DNA from: Cribrihabitans_A pelagius
GTDB taxonomy: Bacteria > Pseudomonadota > Alphaproteobacteria > Rhodobacterales > Rhodobacteraceae
Length of the DNA stretch: 60,347 nt
Direction: 5' to 3'
Assembly: GCF_048820915.1 (NCBI RefSeq)
Contig: NZ_JBMERR010000027.1
Coordinates: 1-60,347 of the forward strand
A program made the translations under genes and the position numbers. Positions 34,695-43,203 of this stretch are shown piece by piece (position 1 is the first letter of the stretch; the number at the start of each line of letters is the position of its first letter). The notes beneath the pieces are model-generated. The model did not search any database, had not been told where the DNA came from, and worked only from the letters and a program-made list of their open reading frames with translations.

Positions 34695-35297
34695 ATGAAA
34701 CGCATGGTTTCCGCTCTGGCACTGACTTCCGCCCTCGCCGCCCTGGCCACCCCCGCGCTTGCGCAAGCGCAGGGCGACTGGACCGTTGGCGTGGGCATCG
34801 CCAACGTGAACCCCAAGTCCGGCAACGGCACTCTCGCCGGCGCTGCCGCCGATATCGACGACGGCACCGCGCTGACCCTGACCGCGGAATACTTCTTCCG
34901 CAACAACTGGGGCGTCGAGCTGCTGGTGGCCTCGCCCTTCGAGCATGACGTCAATCTGAACGGCGCCTTTGCGGCTTCGGCGAAGCAGCTGCCGCCGACG
35001 CTGTCGGTCAACTACCACTTCCCCGCCGCGGGCAAGGTGAAGCCCTTTCTCGGCCTCGGCGTGAACTACACCACCTTCTTCGAGGAAGAGACCGCGCTTG
35101 GCACGCTGGAGCTGGATGACAGCTTCGGCCTCGCCCTGAACGCCGGTGCCGACTACCAGATCACCGACAAGGGCGCGCTGCGGTTCGATGTCCGCTACAT
35201 GGACATCGACACCGATGCGACGCTCAACGGCGCCGGTATCGGCACCGCCGAAATCGATCCGTTCGTGGTGAACCTCGCCTACGTGCACCGTTTCTGA
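34695..35297 (+). CDS. ompW: OmpW-family outer membrane protein
   Basis: Predicted 200 aa. A signal peptide (MKRMVSALALTSALAALATP, cleaved after AQA near residue 24) is followed by an eight-stranded barrel: GDWTVGVGIANVNP, TLTAEYFFRNNWGVELLVAS, LSVNYHFP, PFLGLGVNYT, ALRFDVRYMDID, and the C-terminal VVNLAYVHRF ending in Phe, the usual outer-membrane barrel signal. OmpW proteins form a narrow hydrophobic channel for small molecules. ATG 34695 was preferred over the frame start 75 bases upstream, which lies beside the FNR box. It is inserted in opposite orientation inside the leucine cluster and has its own terminator. Confidence 0.93.
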   Translation: MKRMVSALALTSALAALATPALAQAQGDWTVGVGIANVNPKSGNGTLAGAAADIDDGTALTLTAEYFFRNNWGVELLVASPFEHDVNLNGAFAASAKQLPPTLSVNYHFPAAGKVKPFLGLGVNYTTFFEEETALGTLELDDSFGLALNAGADYQITDKGALRFDVRYMDIDTDATLNGAGIGTAEIDPFVVNLAYVHRF

Positions 35298-35351
35298 TCC
35301 CCTGATCCGATTGCAGCCGGGCCGCCACTGGCCCGCTGCGTCCCAAGAACA

Positions 35352-35388
35352 CCAGGCCCGCGCCCCATCCGGGTCCGCGCGGGCCTGA
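35352..35388. terminator. Hairpin between convergent ompW and ivd
   Basis: AGGCCCGCGC (35354-35363) pairs with GCGCGGGCCT (35377-35386). No strong T-run, but it stands exactly between the two stop codons and probably serves both strands. Confidence 0.6.
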
Positions 35389-35394
35389 TGCCGT

Positions 35395-36555
35395 TTACAT
35401 GGTGCCCATCAGCTCGCGGCCGATCAGCATACGGCGGATTTCCGAAGTGCCCGCGCCGATCTCCATCAGCTTGGCATCGCGGAAGATGCGGCCGACCGGG
35501 TTGTCGGACAGATAGCCCGCGCCGCCGAAGGCCTGCACCGCCTGATGCGCCTGGGTCATCGCCACTTCCGAGGCATAAAGGCAGCAGGCCGCCGCATCCT
35601 GGCGCGTCACCGTGCCCTTGTCGCAGGACTTGGCGACTTCATAGACATAGGCCCGGGCCGAGTTCATCGCAGTGTACATGTCGGCGATCTTGCCCTGCAT
35701 CAGCTGGAAGTTCCCGATCGGCTGGCCGAACTGCTTGCGTTCCTTCATGTAGGGCATCATTTCGTCCATGCAGGAAGCCATGATGCCGGTGCCGATACCC
35801 GCGAGCACCACGCGCTCGTAATCGAGCCCGGACATCAGCACCTTCACGCCCTTGCCTTCCTCGCCGAGGATGTTCTGGAAAGGCACTTCGACGTCTTCAA
35901 AGACCAGCTCGGCGGTGTTGGAGCCGCGCATGCCCAGCTTGTCGAAATGCTTGGAGGTGGAGAAACCCTTCATTTCCTTCTCGATCAGGAAGGCGGTGAT
36001 GCCCTTGGAGCCCGCTTCCGGATCGGTCTTGGCATAGACCACCAGCGTGTCGGCGTCGGGGCCGTTGGTGATCCAGTATTTGTTGCCATTCAGGCGGAAG
36101 TGATCGTTGCGCTTCTCGGCGCGCAGGGACATCGAGACCACGTCGGAGCCCGCGGCCGCCTCGGACATCGCCAGCGCCCCCACGTGCTCACCCGAGATCA
36201 GCCGCGGCAGGTATTTCTGCTTCTGTTCGGCATTGCCGTTCAACTTGATCTGGTTGACGCAGAGGTTGGAATGCGCGCCGTAGGACAGCGACACAGAGGC
36301 GCTGGCGCGGGCGATCTCCTCCACCGCGACGGTATGGGCCAGGTAGGACATGCCCGCACCGCCGAACTCTTCCGGAACGGTGATGCCCAGCAGGCCCAGC
36401 TCGCCCATCTCCTGCCACAGCCCGGCCGGGAACTCGTTCTTCTGGTCGATCTCCTGGGCCATCGGCTTGATACGGTCCTGCGCCCAGCGGTGCACCATGT
36501 CGCGCAGGGCGTTCACGTCCTCGCCCAGATCGAAGGTCATGCTTGCGTTGAACAT
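35395..36555 (-). CDS. ivd: Isovaleryl-CoA dehydrogenase
   Basis: Predicted 386 aa, a FAD flavoprotein that oxidises isovaleryl-CoA to 3-methylcrotonyl-CoA and hands electrons to ETF. ALAMSEAAAGSDVVSM and the FAD-contact KYWITNGPDAD are typical acyl-CoA dehydrogenase signatures. GLDYERVVLAG places a glutamate at residue 247, corresponding to the unusual position of the catalytic base in isovaleryl-CoA dehydrogenases (Glu254 in the human enzyme), which supports the specific call. It is the first gene of the leucine set, with a candidate operator just upstream, but is separated from the rest by ompW. Confidence 0.93.
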   Translation of the reverse strand: MFNASMTFDLGEDVNALRDMVHRWAQDRIKPMAQEIDQKNEFPAGLWQEMGELGLLGITVPEEFGGAGMSYLAHTVAVEEIARASASVSLSYGAHSNLCVNQIKLNGNAEQKQKYLPRLISGEHVGALAMSEAAAGSDVVSMSLRAEKRNDHFRLNGNKYWITNGPDADTLVVYAKTDPEAGSKGITAFLIEKEMKGFSTSKHFDKLGMRGSNTAELVFEDVEVPFQNILGEEGKGVKVLMSGLDYERVVLAGIGTGIMASCMDEMMPYMKERKQFGQPIGNFQLMQGKIADMYTAMNSARAYVYEVAKSCDKGTVTRQDAAACCLYASEVAMTQAHQAVQAFGGAGYLSDNPVGRIFRDAKLMEIGAGTSEIRRMLIGRELMGTM

Positions 36556-36587
36556 CTCGCGGGTCCTCCCGAATTCGGATGGTTATA

Positions 36588-36601
36588 TGAACAGTTGTTC
36601 A
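36588..36601. promoter_or_regulatory. Candidate operator TGAACA-GT-TGTTCA upstream of ivd
   Basis: An inverted repeat with six-base arms and a two-base centre, 32 bases before the ivd ATG. On the minus strand it is followed directly by TATAAC, a likely -10, and preceded by TTGAAT, so a bound regulator would cover the promoter. The shape fits a dimeric TetR-, GntR- or PsrA-like repressor; no such gene is in the window apart from a MarR gene far away. Confidence 0.5.
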
Positions 36602-36761
36602 ATTCAATAGACGACCGCACGATTCGCGTCAATTGCGATGAGCGGCGGGAGGGTCTGAGCCCCCCCGGCAGAAATGTTTCCGCAACGCAATTCCCTCAAC
36701 GGCGCGCAAATGTTGCATAAACGGGGGCAGACCCCGCCCCGAACGGAAACAGGAGATGCTG

Positions 36762-37217
36762 ATGAAACGACTGCAATGCGCCATGGCCGTCCTCTGCCTT
36801 ACGGGCCTGCCTGCCGCCGCCGAGGAGATCGGACAGATCGGCGTCGACTGGGTGGGCAACGACATCGTCATCGAGGCCATCGCCGATCCCAAGGTGGAAG
36901 GCGTTACCTGCCATATCGCCTATTTCGAGCGCGGCCTGATCGACCGGCTGTCCAAGGGCAACTGGTTCGAAGACCCCTCGAACGCCTCGCTGGCCTGCCG
37001 CCAGACCGGCCCGATCACGCTGGGCGACATCGACCGGAGCAGGGACGGCGAGGACGTGTTCCGCGAATCCCGGTCCATCGTCCTCAAGTCGCTGCGGGTG
37101 AAACGCCTTTTCGACGAGGCCAACCAGACGCTGATCTATGTCGCCCACGCGGCCGAGCTGACGGACGGTTCCGCCAAGGTTTCGATCTCCACCGTGCCGC
37201 TTTACCGCTCTGACTGA
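36762..37217 (+). CDS. CreA-family exported protein
   Basis: Predicted 151 aa. An N-terminal signal peptide (cleavage after PAAAE near residue 20) is followed by the CreA pattern: GQIGVDWVGNDIVIEAIADP, KVEGVTCHIAYF, GDIDRSRDGEDVF and VKRLFDEANQTLIYVAHA. Two cysteines, in VTCHIAY and SLACRQTG, may form a disulfide. CreA proteins are periplasmic and of unknown function. I chose ATG 36762, with AGGAG six bases upstream; the ATG at 36756 overlaps that site. Its last 16 bases overlap the convergent aminotransferase gene. Confidence 0.88.
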   Translation: MKRLQCAMAVLCLTGLPAAAEEIGQIGVDWVGNDIVIEAIADPKVEGVTCHIAYFERGLIDRLSKGNWFEDPSNASLACRQTGPITLGDIDRSRDGEDVFRESRSIVLKSLRVKRLFDEANQTLIYVAHAAELTDGSAKVSISTVPLYRSD

Positions 37218-38398
37218 TGGACGGCAGACACTTCGGCACGGATGATGCGGGCGATCTGGGCGCAGTCTTCGAGGCTGAAGGTCAGCGGCACCCGCATGTC
37301 GATGATCCCGGCCAGGATGCGGTCGCTCTGCGGCAGGCGCGGCGTCCCGGCATAGCGCCAGCTGTCATAGCGGGAGGTGAAGGCGACAGGCTCAGGCGTG
37401 CCGAACCACTTCAGCTCCACGCCGCGGGCGGCACAGCGGCGCAAGACGTCCTGTACCGCATCGGCGCTCCAGCCGAGCAGCAGGAACTGGATTGAGGAGC
37501 CCACAAAAAATTCCTTGGCAGGCCGCTCCACCACAGTGAGGCCCGGCGTGCCGCGCAAGCCATCCTCCACCGTGCGGTAGCATTCGTTCCACCGCGTCAC
37601 CTGGGTGTCCAGATCGCGCAGCTGCGGGCGCAGGATGGCGGCGCGCAGGTTGTCCATACGGCCCGAGATATTCGGGGTCTCGTATTTCACCCGCTCGAAG
37701 ACCTCCGGCCCCGGCGCCGCCAGATGGCGGCTATAGAGCATGTAGGAGCCCGACAGCATGATCGCCCGCGCTGCGATCTCTTCGTCGTCGGTGATGAGCA
37801 GCCCGCCCTCGCCCGCGTTCACGTGCTTGTAGGTCTGGCAGGAATAGCAGCCGACAGCGCCGTGGCGGCCCGAAGGCACGCCGTTCCAGGCCGCGCCCAT
37901 CGTGTGGGCGCAATCTTCGATCACGGTGATGCCCGCGGCGTTGCAGGTCTCCATCAGCCGGTCCATGTCGCAAAGATGCCCGCGCATGTGCGACAGCATC
38001 AGGACGCGGGCCTGGCCCGCCTTGGCGGCAAGGTCATCAAGGTCGATGGTGAGCGCCTCGGTCACCTCCACGTAAACCGGCTCCGCCCCGACCGAGGCGA
38101 TGGACCCCGGCACCGGCGCCAGGGTGAAAGCGTTGGTCAGAACCCGGTCGCCGGGCTTCACCCCGACCGCCCGCAGGGCCGTCGCCAGCGCGTAGCCGCC
38201 CGAGGCCACGGCAAGGCAGTATTTTGCCCCCATCTGCGCGGCGAATTCCTGCTCCAGAAGCGCGGTCTCCCCCGCCTCATCGCCCGCGAGGTTGTAGCGG
38301 TGCAGCCGCCCGTGGCGCAGAACCGCAAGGGCTGCCTCGATCGCGTCTTCGGGAATTGCTTCCTGCTGGGTGAAGGACCCGGTGAAAATCTCGCTCAT
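37202..38398 (-). CDS. DegT/DnrJ/EryC1-type PLP aminotransferase family protein
   Basis: Predicted 398 aa. PLP enzymes of this family transaminate keto sugars, usually in LPS or polysaccharide synthesis. The pattern LAVASGGYALATALRAVGVK and VIEDCAHTMGAAWNG (PLP phosphate and ring contact) precede CYSCQTYKHVNAGEGGLLIT, where the Lys of YKHVNAGEGG is the expected PLP lysine. It differs from common sugar aminotransferases in that segment (normally SFxxxK), so the substrate is uncertain; it could act on a nucleotide sugar or another keto compound. It is a single gene; no sugar-nucleotide enzymes adjoin it, but glmU-glmS lie 1 kb away. Confidence 0.85.
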   Translation of the reverse strand: MSEIFTGSFTQQEAIPEDAIEAALAVLRHGRLHRYNLAGDEAGETALLEQEFAAQMGAKYCLAVASGGYALATALRAVGVKPGDRVLTNAFTLAPVPGSIASVGAEPVYVEVTEALTIDLDDLAAKAGQARVLMLSHMRGHLCDMDRLMETCNAAGITVIEDCAHTMGAAWNGVPSGRHGAVGCYSCQTYKHVNAGEGGLLITDDEEIAARAIMLSGSYMLYSRHLAAPGPEVFERVKYETPNISGRMDNLRAAILRPQLRDLDTQVTRWNECYRTVEDGLRGTPGLTVVERPAKEFFVGSSIQFLLLGWSADAVQDVLRRCAARGVELKWFGTPEPVAFTSRYDSWRYAGTPRLPQSDRILAGIIDMRVPLTFSLEDCAQIARIIRAEVSAVHQSER

Positions 38399-38477
38399 GG
38401 CGCATTAGTGTGCCGCGCCCGGCACCGGGTCAAGAGACAACAAAAGCGCCTCAGATTTCCGGAACAAGTTTGCGATT

Positions 38478-39140
38478 TCACGCAATCAGCCGGGCGGCGA
38501 CCTCCGGCAGGTCCTCAAAACAGTGCAGCAGCGCCTCGGGCGCGAGCGCCGCCATATCCTCGCCCGAGGGACCGAAGGTGACCAGCACAGACGGCACGTT
38601 TGCGGCGGCCGAGGTCTTGCGGTCAGTGTCGCTGTCGCCCACCAAAAGGGTCCGGGCCGGATCGCCGCCGGCCCGGCGCGCCGCTTCGCGCAGCGGCTGG
38701 GGGTCGGGCTTGCGCACCGGCAGCGTGTCGGCGCCGACCAGCGATGCAAAGGCTTCGCGCACGCCGAGCCTGCGCAAGAGCAGATCGGCCAGCGCCTCGG
38801 GCTTGTTGGTGCAGATGCCAACCGCAAACCCCGCCATCTTCAGCGCCTCGACCGCGGCCATCGCTCCGGGGTAAAGCGTGGTGTGTCGGTCGATGCCGGC
38901 GCGGTAGGCCTCCAGCAGCACCGGATAGAACTCATCCACAATGCGCGGATCATGGCGGCCCGCCCGCTTCAGCCCGTGGTCCAGCATCATCCGGCCGCCG
39001 CGCAGCGCAACGCCTGCATCATCGGGGTGGCTCAGCACATCCCCCAGGCCCATCTCCCGGAAGCAGCTATTGGCCGCCGCCAGCAGATCGCCCGAGGTAT
39101 CGGCCAGGGTGCCGTCCAGATCGAAGATGACCGTGCGCAT
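38478..39140 (-). CDS. HAD phosphatase, phosphoglycolate phosphatase-like
   Basis: Predicted 220 aa. VIFDLDGTLADTSGDLL gives the nucleophilic and acid Asp of HAD motif I, ICTNKPEAL motif II, VRKPDPQPL motif III and LLVGDSDTDRKTS motif IV. A helical cap of the type C1 lies between I and II. Gph removes 2-phosphoglycolate made by DNA repair or photorespiration; other small phosphate esters are possible. GGGGAG lies eight bases before ATG 39140; the frame extends 276 bases further but crosses the glmU promoter region. Confidence 0.85.
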   Translation of the reverse strand: MRTVIFDLDGTLADTSGDLLAAANSCFREMGLGDVLSHPDDAGVALRGGRMMLDHGLKRAGRHDPRIVDEFYPVLLEAYRAGIDRHTTLYPGAMAAVEALKMAGFAVGICTNKPEALADLLLRRLGVREAFASLVGADTLPVRKPDPQPLREAARRAGGDPARTLLVGDSDTDRKTSAAANVPSVLVTFGPSGEDMAALAPEALLHCFEDLPEVAARLIA

Positions 39141-39273
39141 AATCCGCTCCCCTTCGGCGTGTTTCCGCCACGCCGTATTGCAGCCCGCAATCTTGTGTGA
39201 TGGCGCCAAGCCTTGCGCCCCGCCCCCCAGCGGATAAAACGGAAGCGCAAAAAAGACAAAGAGAAAAGCCATT

Positions 39274-40629
39274 ATGAGCATTGCCCTCGTCATTCTCGCG
39301 GCCGGGAAAGGCACCCGGATGCACTCCGATCTCCCCAAGGTTCTGCATCCGGTCGCCCAGGCGCCGATGCTGGCGCATGCAATGGCGGCGGGCCGGGCGC
39401 TGGACCCGGAGCGCACTATCGTGGTGGCCGGTCATGGCGCGGAAGCGGTGCGCGCGGCGGTGGCCGGTATCGACGAGACCGCCGAGGTGGTGATCCAGGA
39501 AGAGCAGCTTGGCACCGCACATGCCGTGGACCAGGCACGCGCGGCTCTGGAGGGCTTTGACGGCGACGTGGTTGTGCTTTACGGCGACACACCCTTTGTC
39601 AGCGCCGAAACGCTGGAACGCATGGTCGCGGCCCGCCAGCGCGCCGATCTGGTGATCCTGGGGTTCGAAGCCGCCGATCCGGCCCGCTATGGCCGCCTGG
39701 TGATGGAGGGTGACAGCCTGGAGCGGATTGTCGAGTTCAAGGACGCCAGCGAAGCCGAGCGTGCCATCCCTTTCTGCAACTCCGGGCTGATGGCCTGCGG
39801 CGCGCAGGTGATGTTCGGCCTCATCGCCAAGGTCGGCAACGAAAACGCCTCGGGTGAATACTACCTGACCGATTTGGTCGAGCTGGCCCGTAACGAAGGA
39901 AAGAGTGTCACTGCTGTTTCCTGCGGCGAAGCCGAAACGCTGGGCATCAACTCCCGCGCCGACCTCGCGCAGGCGGATGCCGTGTTCCAGGCCCGCGCAC
40001 GGGCAGAACTGCTGGATCTGGGCGTCACGCTGATGGCGCCCGAGACCGTCTATCTTGCCTTCGACACGGTGATCGGCCGCGACACGGTGATCGAGCCCAA
40101 CGTGGTCTTCGGCCCCGGCGTCACGGTGGAAAGCGGCGCGCTGATCCGGGCGTTTTCGCATCTGGAAGGCTGCCACGTGAGCCGCGGCGCCAAGGTCGGG
40201 CCCTACGCCCGCCTGCGTCCGGGCGCCGAGCTGGCCGAGGACACTCATATCGGCAACTTCGTCGAGATCAAGAACGCCGAGATTGCCGAAGGCGCCAAGG
40301 TGAACCATCTGAGTTACATCGGCGATGCCACGGTCGGCAAGGCAAGCAATATTGGCGCGGGCACAATTACCTGCAACTATGACGGGGTGATGAAGCACCG
40401 CACCGAGATCGGCGCCCGCTCCTTCATCGGCTCCAACACCATGCTGGTGGCGCCGGTGAAGGTCGGCAGTGAGGCGATGACGGCGACCGGCGCGGTGATC
40501 ACCAAGGACGTGGCAGACGGCGAGCTGGCAATCGGCCGCGCCGAGCAGACCAACAAACCGGGCCGCGCGCGCAAGCTGATGGAGATGCTGCGCGCCAGAA
40601 AGGCCCGCCTGGCGAAGGGAAGTGAGTGA
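39274..40629 (+). CDS. glmU: Bifunctional N-acetylglucosamine-1-phosphate uridyltransferase/glucosamine-1-phosphate acetyltransferase
   Basis: Predicted 451 aa. Catalyses the last two steps to UDP-GlcNAc for peptidoglycan and LPS. The N-terminal pyrophosphorylase has LAAGKGTRMHSDLPKVLHP and LYGDTPF; the C-terminal left-handed beta-helix has GPYARLRPGAELAEDTHIGN and NHLSYIGDATVG, with the acetyl-CoA site near GAGTITCNYDG. It overlaps glmS by one base, pairing both ends of the amino-sugar pathway in one operon. Confidence 0.97.
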   Translation: MSIALVILAAGKGTRMHSDLPKVLHPVAQAPMLAHAMAAGRALDPERTIVVAGHGAEAVRAAVAGIDETAEVVIQEEQLGTAHAVDQARAALEGFDGDVVVLYGDTPFVSAETLERMVAARQRADLVILGFEAADPARYGRLVMEGDSLERIVEFKDASEAERAIPFCNSGLMACGAQVMFGLIAKVGNENASGEYYLTDLVELARNEGKSVTAVSCGEAETLGINSRADLAQADAVFQARARAELLDLGVTLMAPETVYLAFDTVIGRDTVIEPNVVFGPGVTVESGALIRAFSHLEGCHVSRGAKVGPYARLRPGAELAEDTHIGNFVEIKNAEIAEGAKVNHLSYIGDATVGKASNIGAGTITCNYDGVMKHRTEIGARSFIGSNTMLVAPVKVGSEAMTATGAVITKDVADGELAIGRAEQTNKPGRARKLMEMLRARKARLAKGSE

Positions 40630-42452
40630 TGTGCGGCATTGTAGGCGTTCTGGGAAATCACGAGGCGGCCCCGATTCTGGTGGAAGCGCTGAAGCGGCTG
40701 GAATACCGCGGTTATGACAGCGCAGGCATCGCCACCGTCAGCGGCGGCAAGCTGGAACGCCGCCGCGCGGTGGGCAAGCTGGTCAATCTTTCGGACCTGC
40801 TGGTGCACGAGCCCTTGCGCGGCAAGGCGGGCATCGGCCACACCCGCTGGGCCACGCACGGCGCGCCCACTGTCAGCAATGCGCACCCGCACCGGGCGGG
40901 CGCGGTTGCGGTGGTGCACAACGGCATCATCGAGAACTACAAGGACCTGCGCGCCGAGCTGCTGGACTGCGGCATGGAGTTCCGCACCGAGACCGACACC
41001 GAAACCGTTGCCCTGATGGCCGAGCGCTATCTGCAGGAAGGGCAAACGCCGGTGGAGGCTGCCTTCAAGACGCTGGACCGGCTGGAAGGCGCGTTTGCGC
41101 TCGCGTTCCTGTTCGACGGCGAGGAAGACCTGATCGTGGCCGCCCGCAAGGGCTCACCGCTGGCGATCGGCCATGGCGATGGCGAGATGTTCGTGGGCTC
41201 GGACGCGATTGCGCTGGCATCGCTCACCGACCGCATCACCTACCTCGAGGAAGGCGACCGCGCCGTGGTGACCCGCGCGGGCGTTGAGCTGCGCAGCCCC
41301 GGCGGCGCCCTGGTCAACCGCGAGACCAAGACAATCCAGATCGATGCGGCCCAGGTCGACAAGGGCGGCCACAAGCACTTCATGGCCAAGGAAGTCGCCG
41401 AGCAGCCCTTTGTCATCGCCGAGGCGATCCGGTCCTACCTGCCAGTGGAGGAGGACATCGTCCGCCTGCCCGGCGCGGGCGCCGATTTCGCGGGTGTCGA
41501 GCGGCTGACCATGGTGGCCTGCGGCACCGCCTATTACGCCTGCCTCACCGCGAAATACTGGTTCGAGCAGATCGCCCGCCTGCCGGCGGAGGTCGATATC
41601 GCCTCCGAGTTCCGCTACCGCGAGCCGCCGGTGCCCGCCAACACGATGGCGCTGTTCGTTTCGCAATCGGGGGAGACCGCGGACACCCTGGCCGCACTGC
41701 GCTATTGCCGGGAGAAGGCGGACCGGATCGTCTCGGTGGTGAACGTGCCGGAAAGCTCCATCGCGCGGGAAAGCGACCTGGCGCTGCCGATCTTTGCCGG
41801 CCCCGAAATCGGCGTCGCCTCGACCAAGGCCTTCACCTGCCAGCTCACGGTGCTGCTGCTGCTCGCACTCAAGGCGGCGTCGGACCGCGGCGTGCTCGAC
41901 GCGCAGGAGATGTCGGACTACGCCACCGCGATCCGCGGGCTGCCCAACGTGCTCTCCGCGGCGCTGGAGCAGAACGAGGCAATCCGCCAGGCCGCGCTGA
42001 AGGTGAGCGAAGCGCGCGACGTCTTGTTCCTGGGCCGCGGGCTGATGTTCCCGCTGGCGCTGGAGGGCGCGCTGAAGCTGAAAGAAATCAGCTACATCCA
42101 CGCCGAAGCCTATGCCTCCGGCGAGTTGAAGCACGGCCCCATCGCGCTCATCGACAAGAACATGCCGGTGGTGGTGATGGCGCCCCGGGACGCGCTCTTC
42201 GACAAGTCGGTCTCCAACATGCAGGAGGTGCTGGCGCGCAAGGGCAAGGTGCTGATGTTCTCGGACCGCGACGGCATCGCCGAGGCGGGAGACGACGTCT
42301 GGTGCACCGTGGAGATGCCGCGGGTGAACCCGGCGCTGACGCCGATCCTCTATGCCATTCCCGCGCAGCTTCTGGCCTATCACACCGCTGTCGCCAAAGG
42401 CACCGACGTGGATCAGCCGCGCAACCTCGCCAAATCGGTGACGGTGGAGTGA
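40629..42452 (+). CDS. glmS: Glutamine--fructose-6-phosphate aminotransferase (isomerizing)
   Basis: Predicted 607 aa. Makes glucosamine-6-phosphate from fructose-6-phosphate and glutamine. ATG 40629 puts Cys second (MCGIVGVLG), as required because that Cys becomes the N-terminal nucleophile of the glutaminase; the GTG three bases earlier would spoil this. HTRWATHG and the GND-type loop follow, then two SIS sugar-isomerase domains (SQSGETADTLAALRY, STKAFTCQ, HAEAYASGELKHGPIALID) and the conserved end PRNLAKSVTVE. No glmS ribozyme is expected in proteobacteria and none is seen. It overlaps the AlkD-like gene by four bases. Confidence 0.98.
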   Translation: MCGIVGVLGNHEAAPILVEALKRLEYRGYDSAGIATVSGGKLERRRAVGKLVNLSDLLVHEPLRGKAGIGHTRWATHGAPTVSNAHPHRAGAVAVVHNGIIENYKDLRAELLDCGMEFRTETDTETVALMAERYLQEGQTPVEAAFKTLDRLEGAFALAFLFDGEEDLIVAARKGSPLAIGHGDGEMFVGSDAIALASLTDRITYLEEGDRAVVTRAGVELRSPGGALVNRETKTIQIDAAQVDKGGHKHFMAKEVAEQPFVIAEAIRSYLPVEEDIVRLPGAGADFAGVERLTMVACGTAYYACLTAKYWFEQIARLPAEVDIASEFRYREPPVPANTMALFVSQSGETADTLAALRYCREKADRIVSVVNVPESSIARESDLALPIFAGPEIGVASTKAFTCQLTVLLLLALKAASDRGVLDAQEMSDYATAIRGLPNVLSAALEQNEAIRQAALKVSEARDVLFLGRGLMFPLALEGALKLKEISYIHAEAYASGELKHGPIALIDKNMPVVVMAPRDALFDKSVSNMQEVLARKGKVLMFSDRDGIAEAGDDVWCTVEMPRVNPALTPILYAIPAQLLAYHTAVAKGTDVDQPRNLAKSVTVE

Positions 42453-43144
42453 GCACCGTCACGCTGGAAGACGCGCTGGCCGGGCTGCGCGCCCATGCGG
42501 AGCCCGGCCGCGCCGGACAGAAGGCCGCCTACCACAAGCAGGAGCGCGCGGTTCTGGGCACGCCCAACCCGGCGCTGAACGAGCTGTCGGCGGAGTGGCG
42601 GCAGACGCTGGACGCGGGCGCACGCTGCGACCTGGCCCGGCAGCTGTGGGACACGGACATCTTCGAGGCCCGCATCGCCGCCGCCAAGCTGCTGACCCAG
42701 GCCCGCATCCGGGACGATGCGGCGGTCTGGGATCTGCTCTGCTCCTGGGTGCCGCAGTTCGACAGCTGGGCGATTGCCGATCACGCCTCTACCGCGCTGC
42801 AAAAGCGCCTGCTGGCGGAGCCCGGACGGCTCGACACCGTAGAGGCATGGACGCAGGCGCCGCATATGTGGACCCGCCGCGCGGCGCTGGTCTCCACCCT
42901 GCCCTGGGCCAAGATGAACAACCTCAAACCCGCCGACCAGGCCCGGCGTAGGCGCATCCTGGGCTGGGCTGCCGCCTATGTGCCTGACCGCGACTGGTTC
43001 ATCCAGAAAGCGGTGGCCTGGTGGCTGCGCGATCTCAGCAAGCACGACGCCGCCCTGACCCGCGCCTTCCTGGCGGAGCATGGCGCGGCGATGAAGGGGT
43101 TTGCCCGCAAGGAAGCGGCGAAACACCTCAGGGACGCCGGATAG
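42449..43144 (+). CDS. DNA alkylation repair protein, AlkD-like
   Basis: Predicted 231 aa, starting at a GTG that overlaps the glmS stop (GTGA). An all-helical HEAT-repeat DNA glycosylase family that removes alkylated bases. Typical landmarks: DIFEARIAAAKLLTQ, WDLLCSWVPQFDSWAIADH and APHMWTRRAALVS, with Trp and Asp residues that line the DNA-binding groove of AlkD. The C-terminal helix pair contains DRDWFIQKAVAWWLRDLSK. Coupling to glmS is positional and does not imply a shared pathway. Confidence 0.88.
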   Translation: MSTVTLEDALAGLRAHAEPGRAGQKAAYHKQERAVLGTPNPALNELSAEWRQTLDAGARCDLARQLWDTDIFEARIAAAKLLTQARIRDDAAVWDLLCSWVPQFDSWAIADHASTALQKRLLAEPGRLDTVEAWTQAPHMWTRRAALVSTLPWAKMNNLKPADQARRRRILGWAAAYVPDRDWFIQKAVAWWLRDLSKHDAALTRAFLAEHGAAMKGFARKEAAKHLRDAG

Positions 43145-43155
43145 CGCCCTGCAAA

Positions 43156-43193
43156 CACCCCCGCGCCTTGCCTGCAAAGCGCGGGGGAATTGT
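43156..43193. terminator. Terminator between convergent alkD-like gene and lipoprotein gene
   Basis: CCCCCGCGC (43158-43166) pairs with GCGCGGGGG (43179-43187), followed by AATTGTT. A nine-base stem with a 12-base loop. Confidence 0.65.
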
Positions 43194-43203
43194 TCCGGCC
43201 GCC

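Noticed and set aside
40560..40630. Possible glmS ribozyme ahead of glmS
   Set aside because: glmS overlaps glmU by one base, leaving no leader, and this ribozyme class is found mainly in Gram-positive bacteria.
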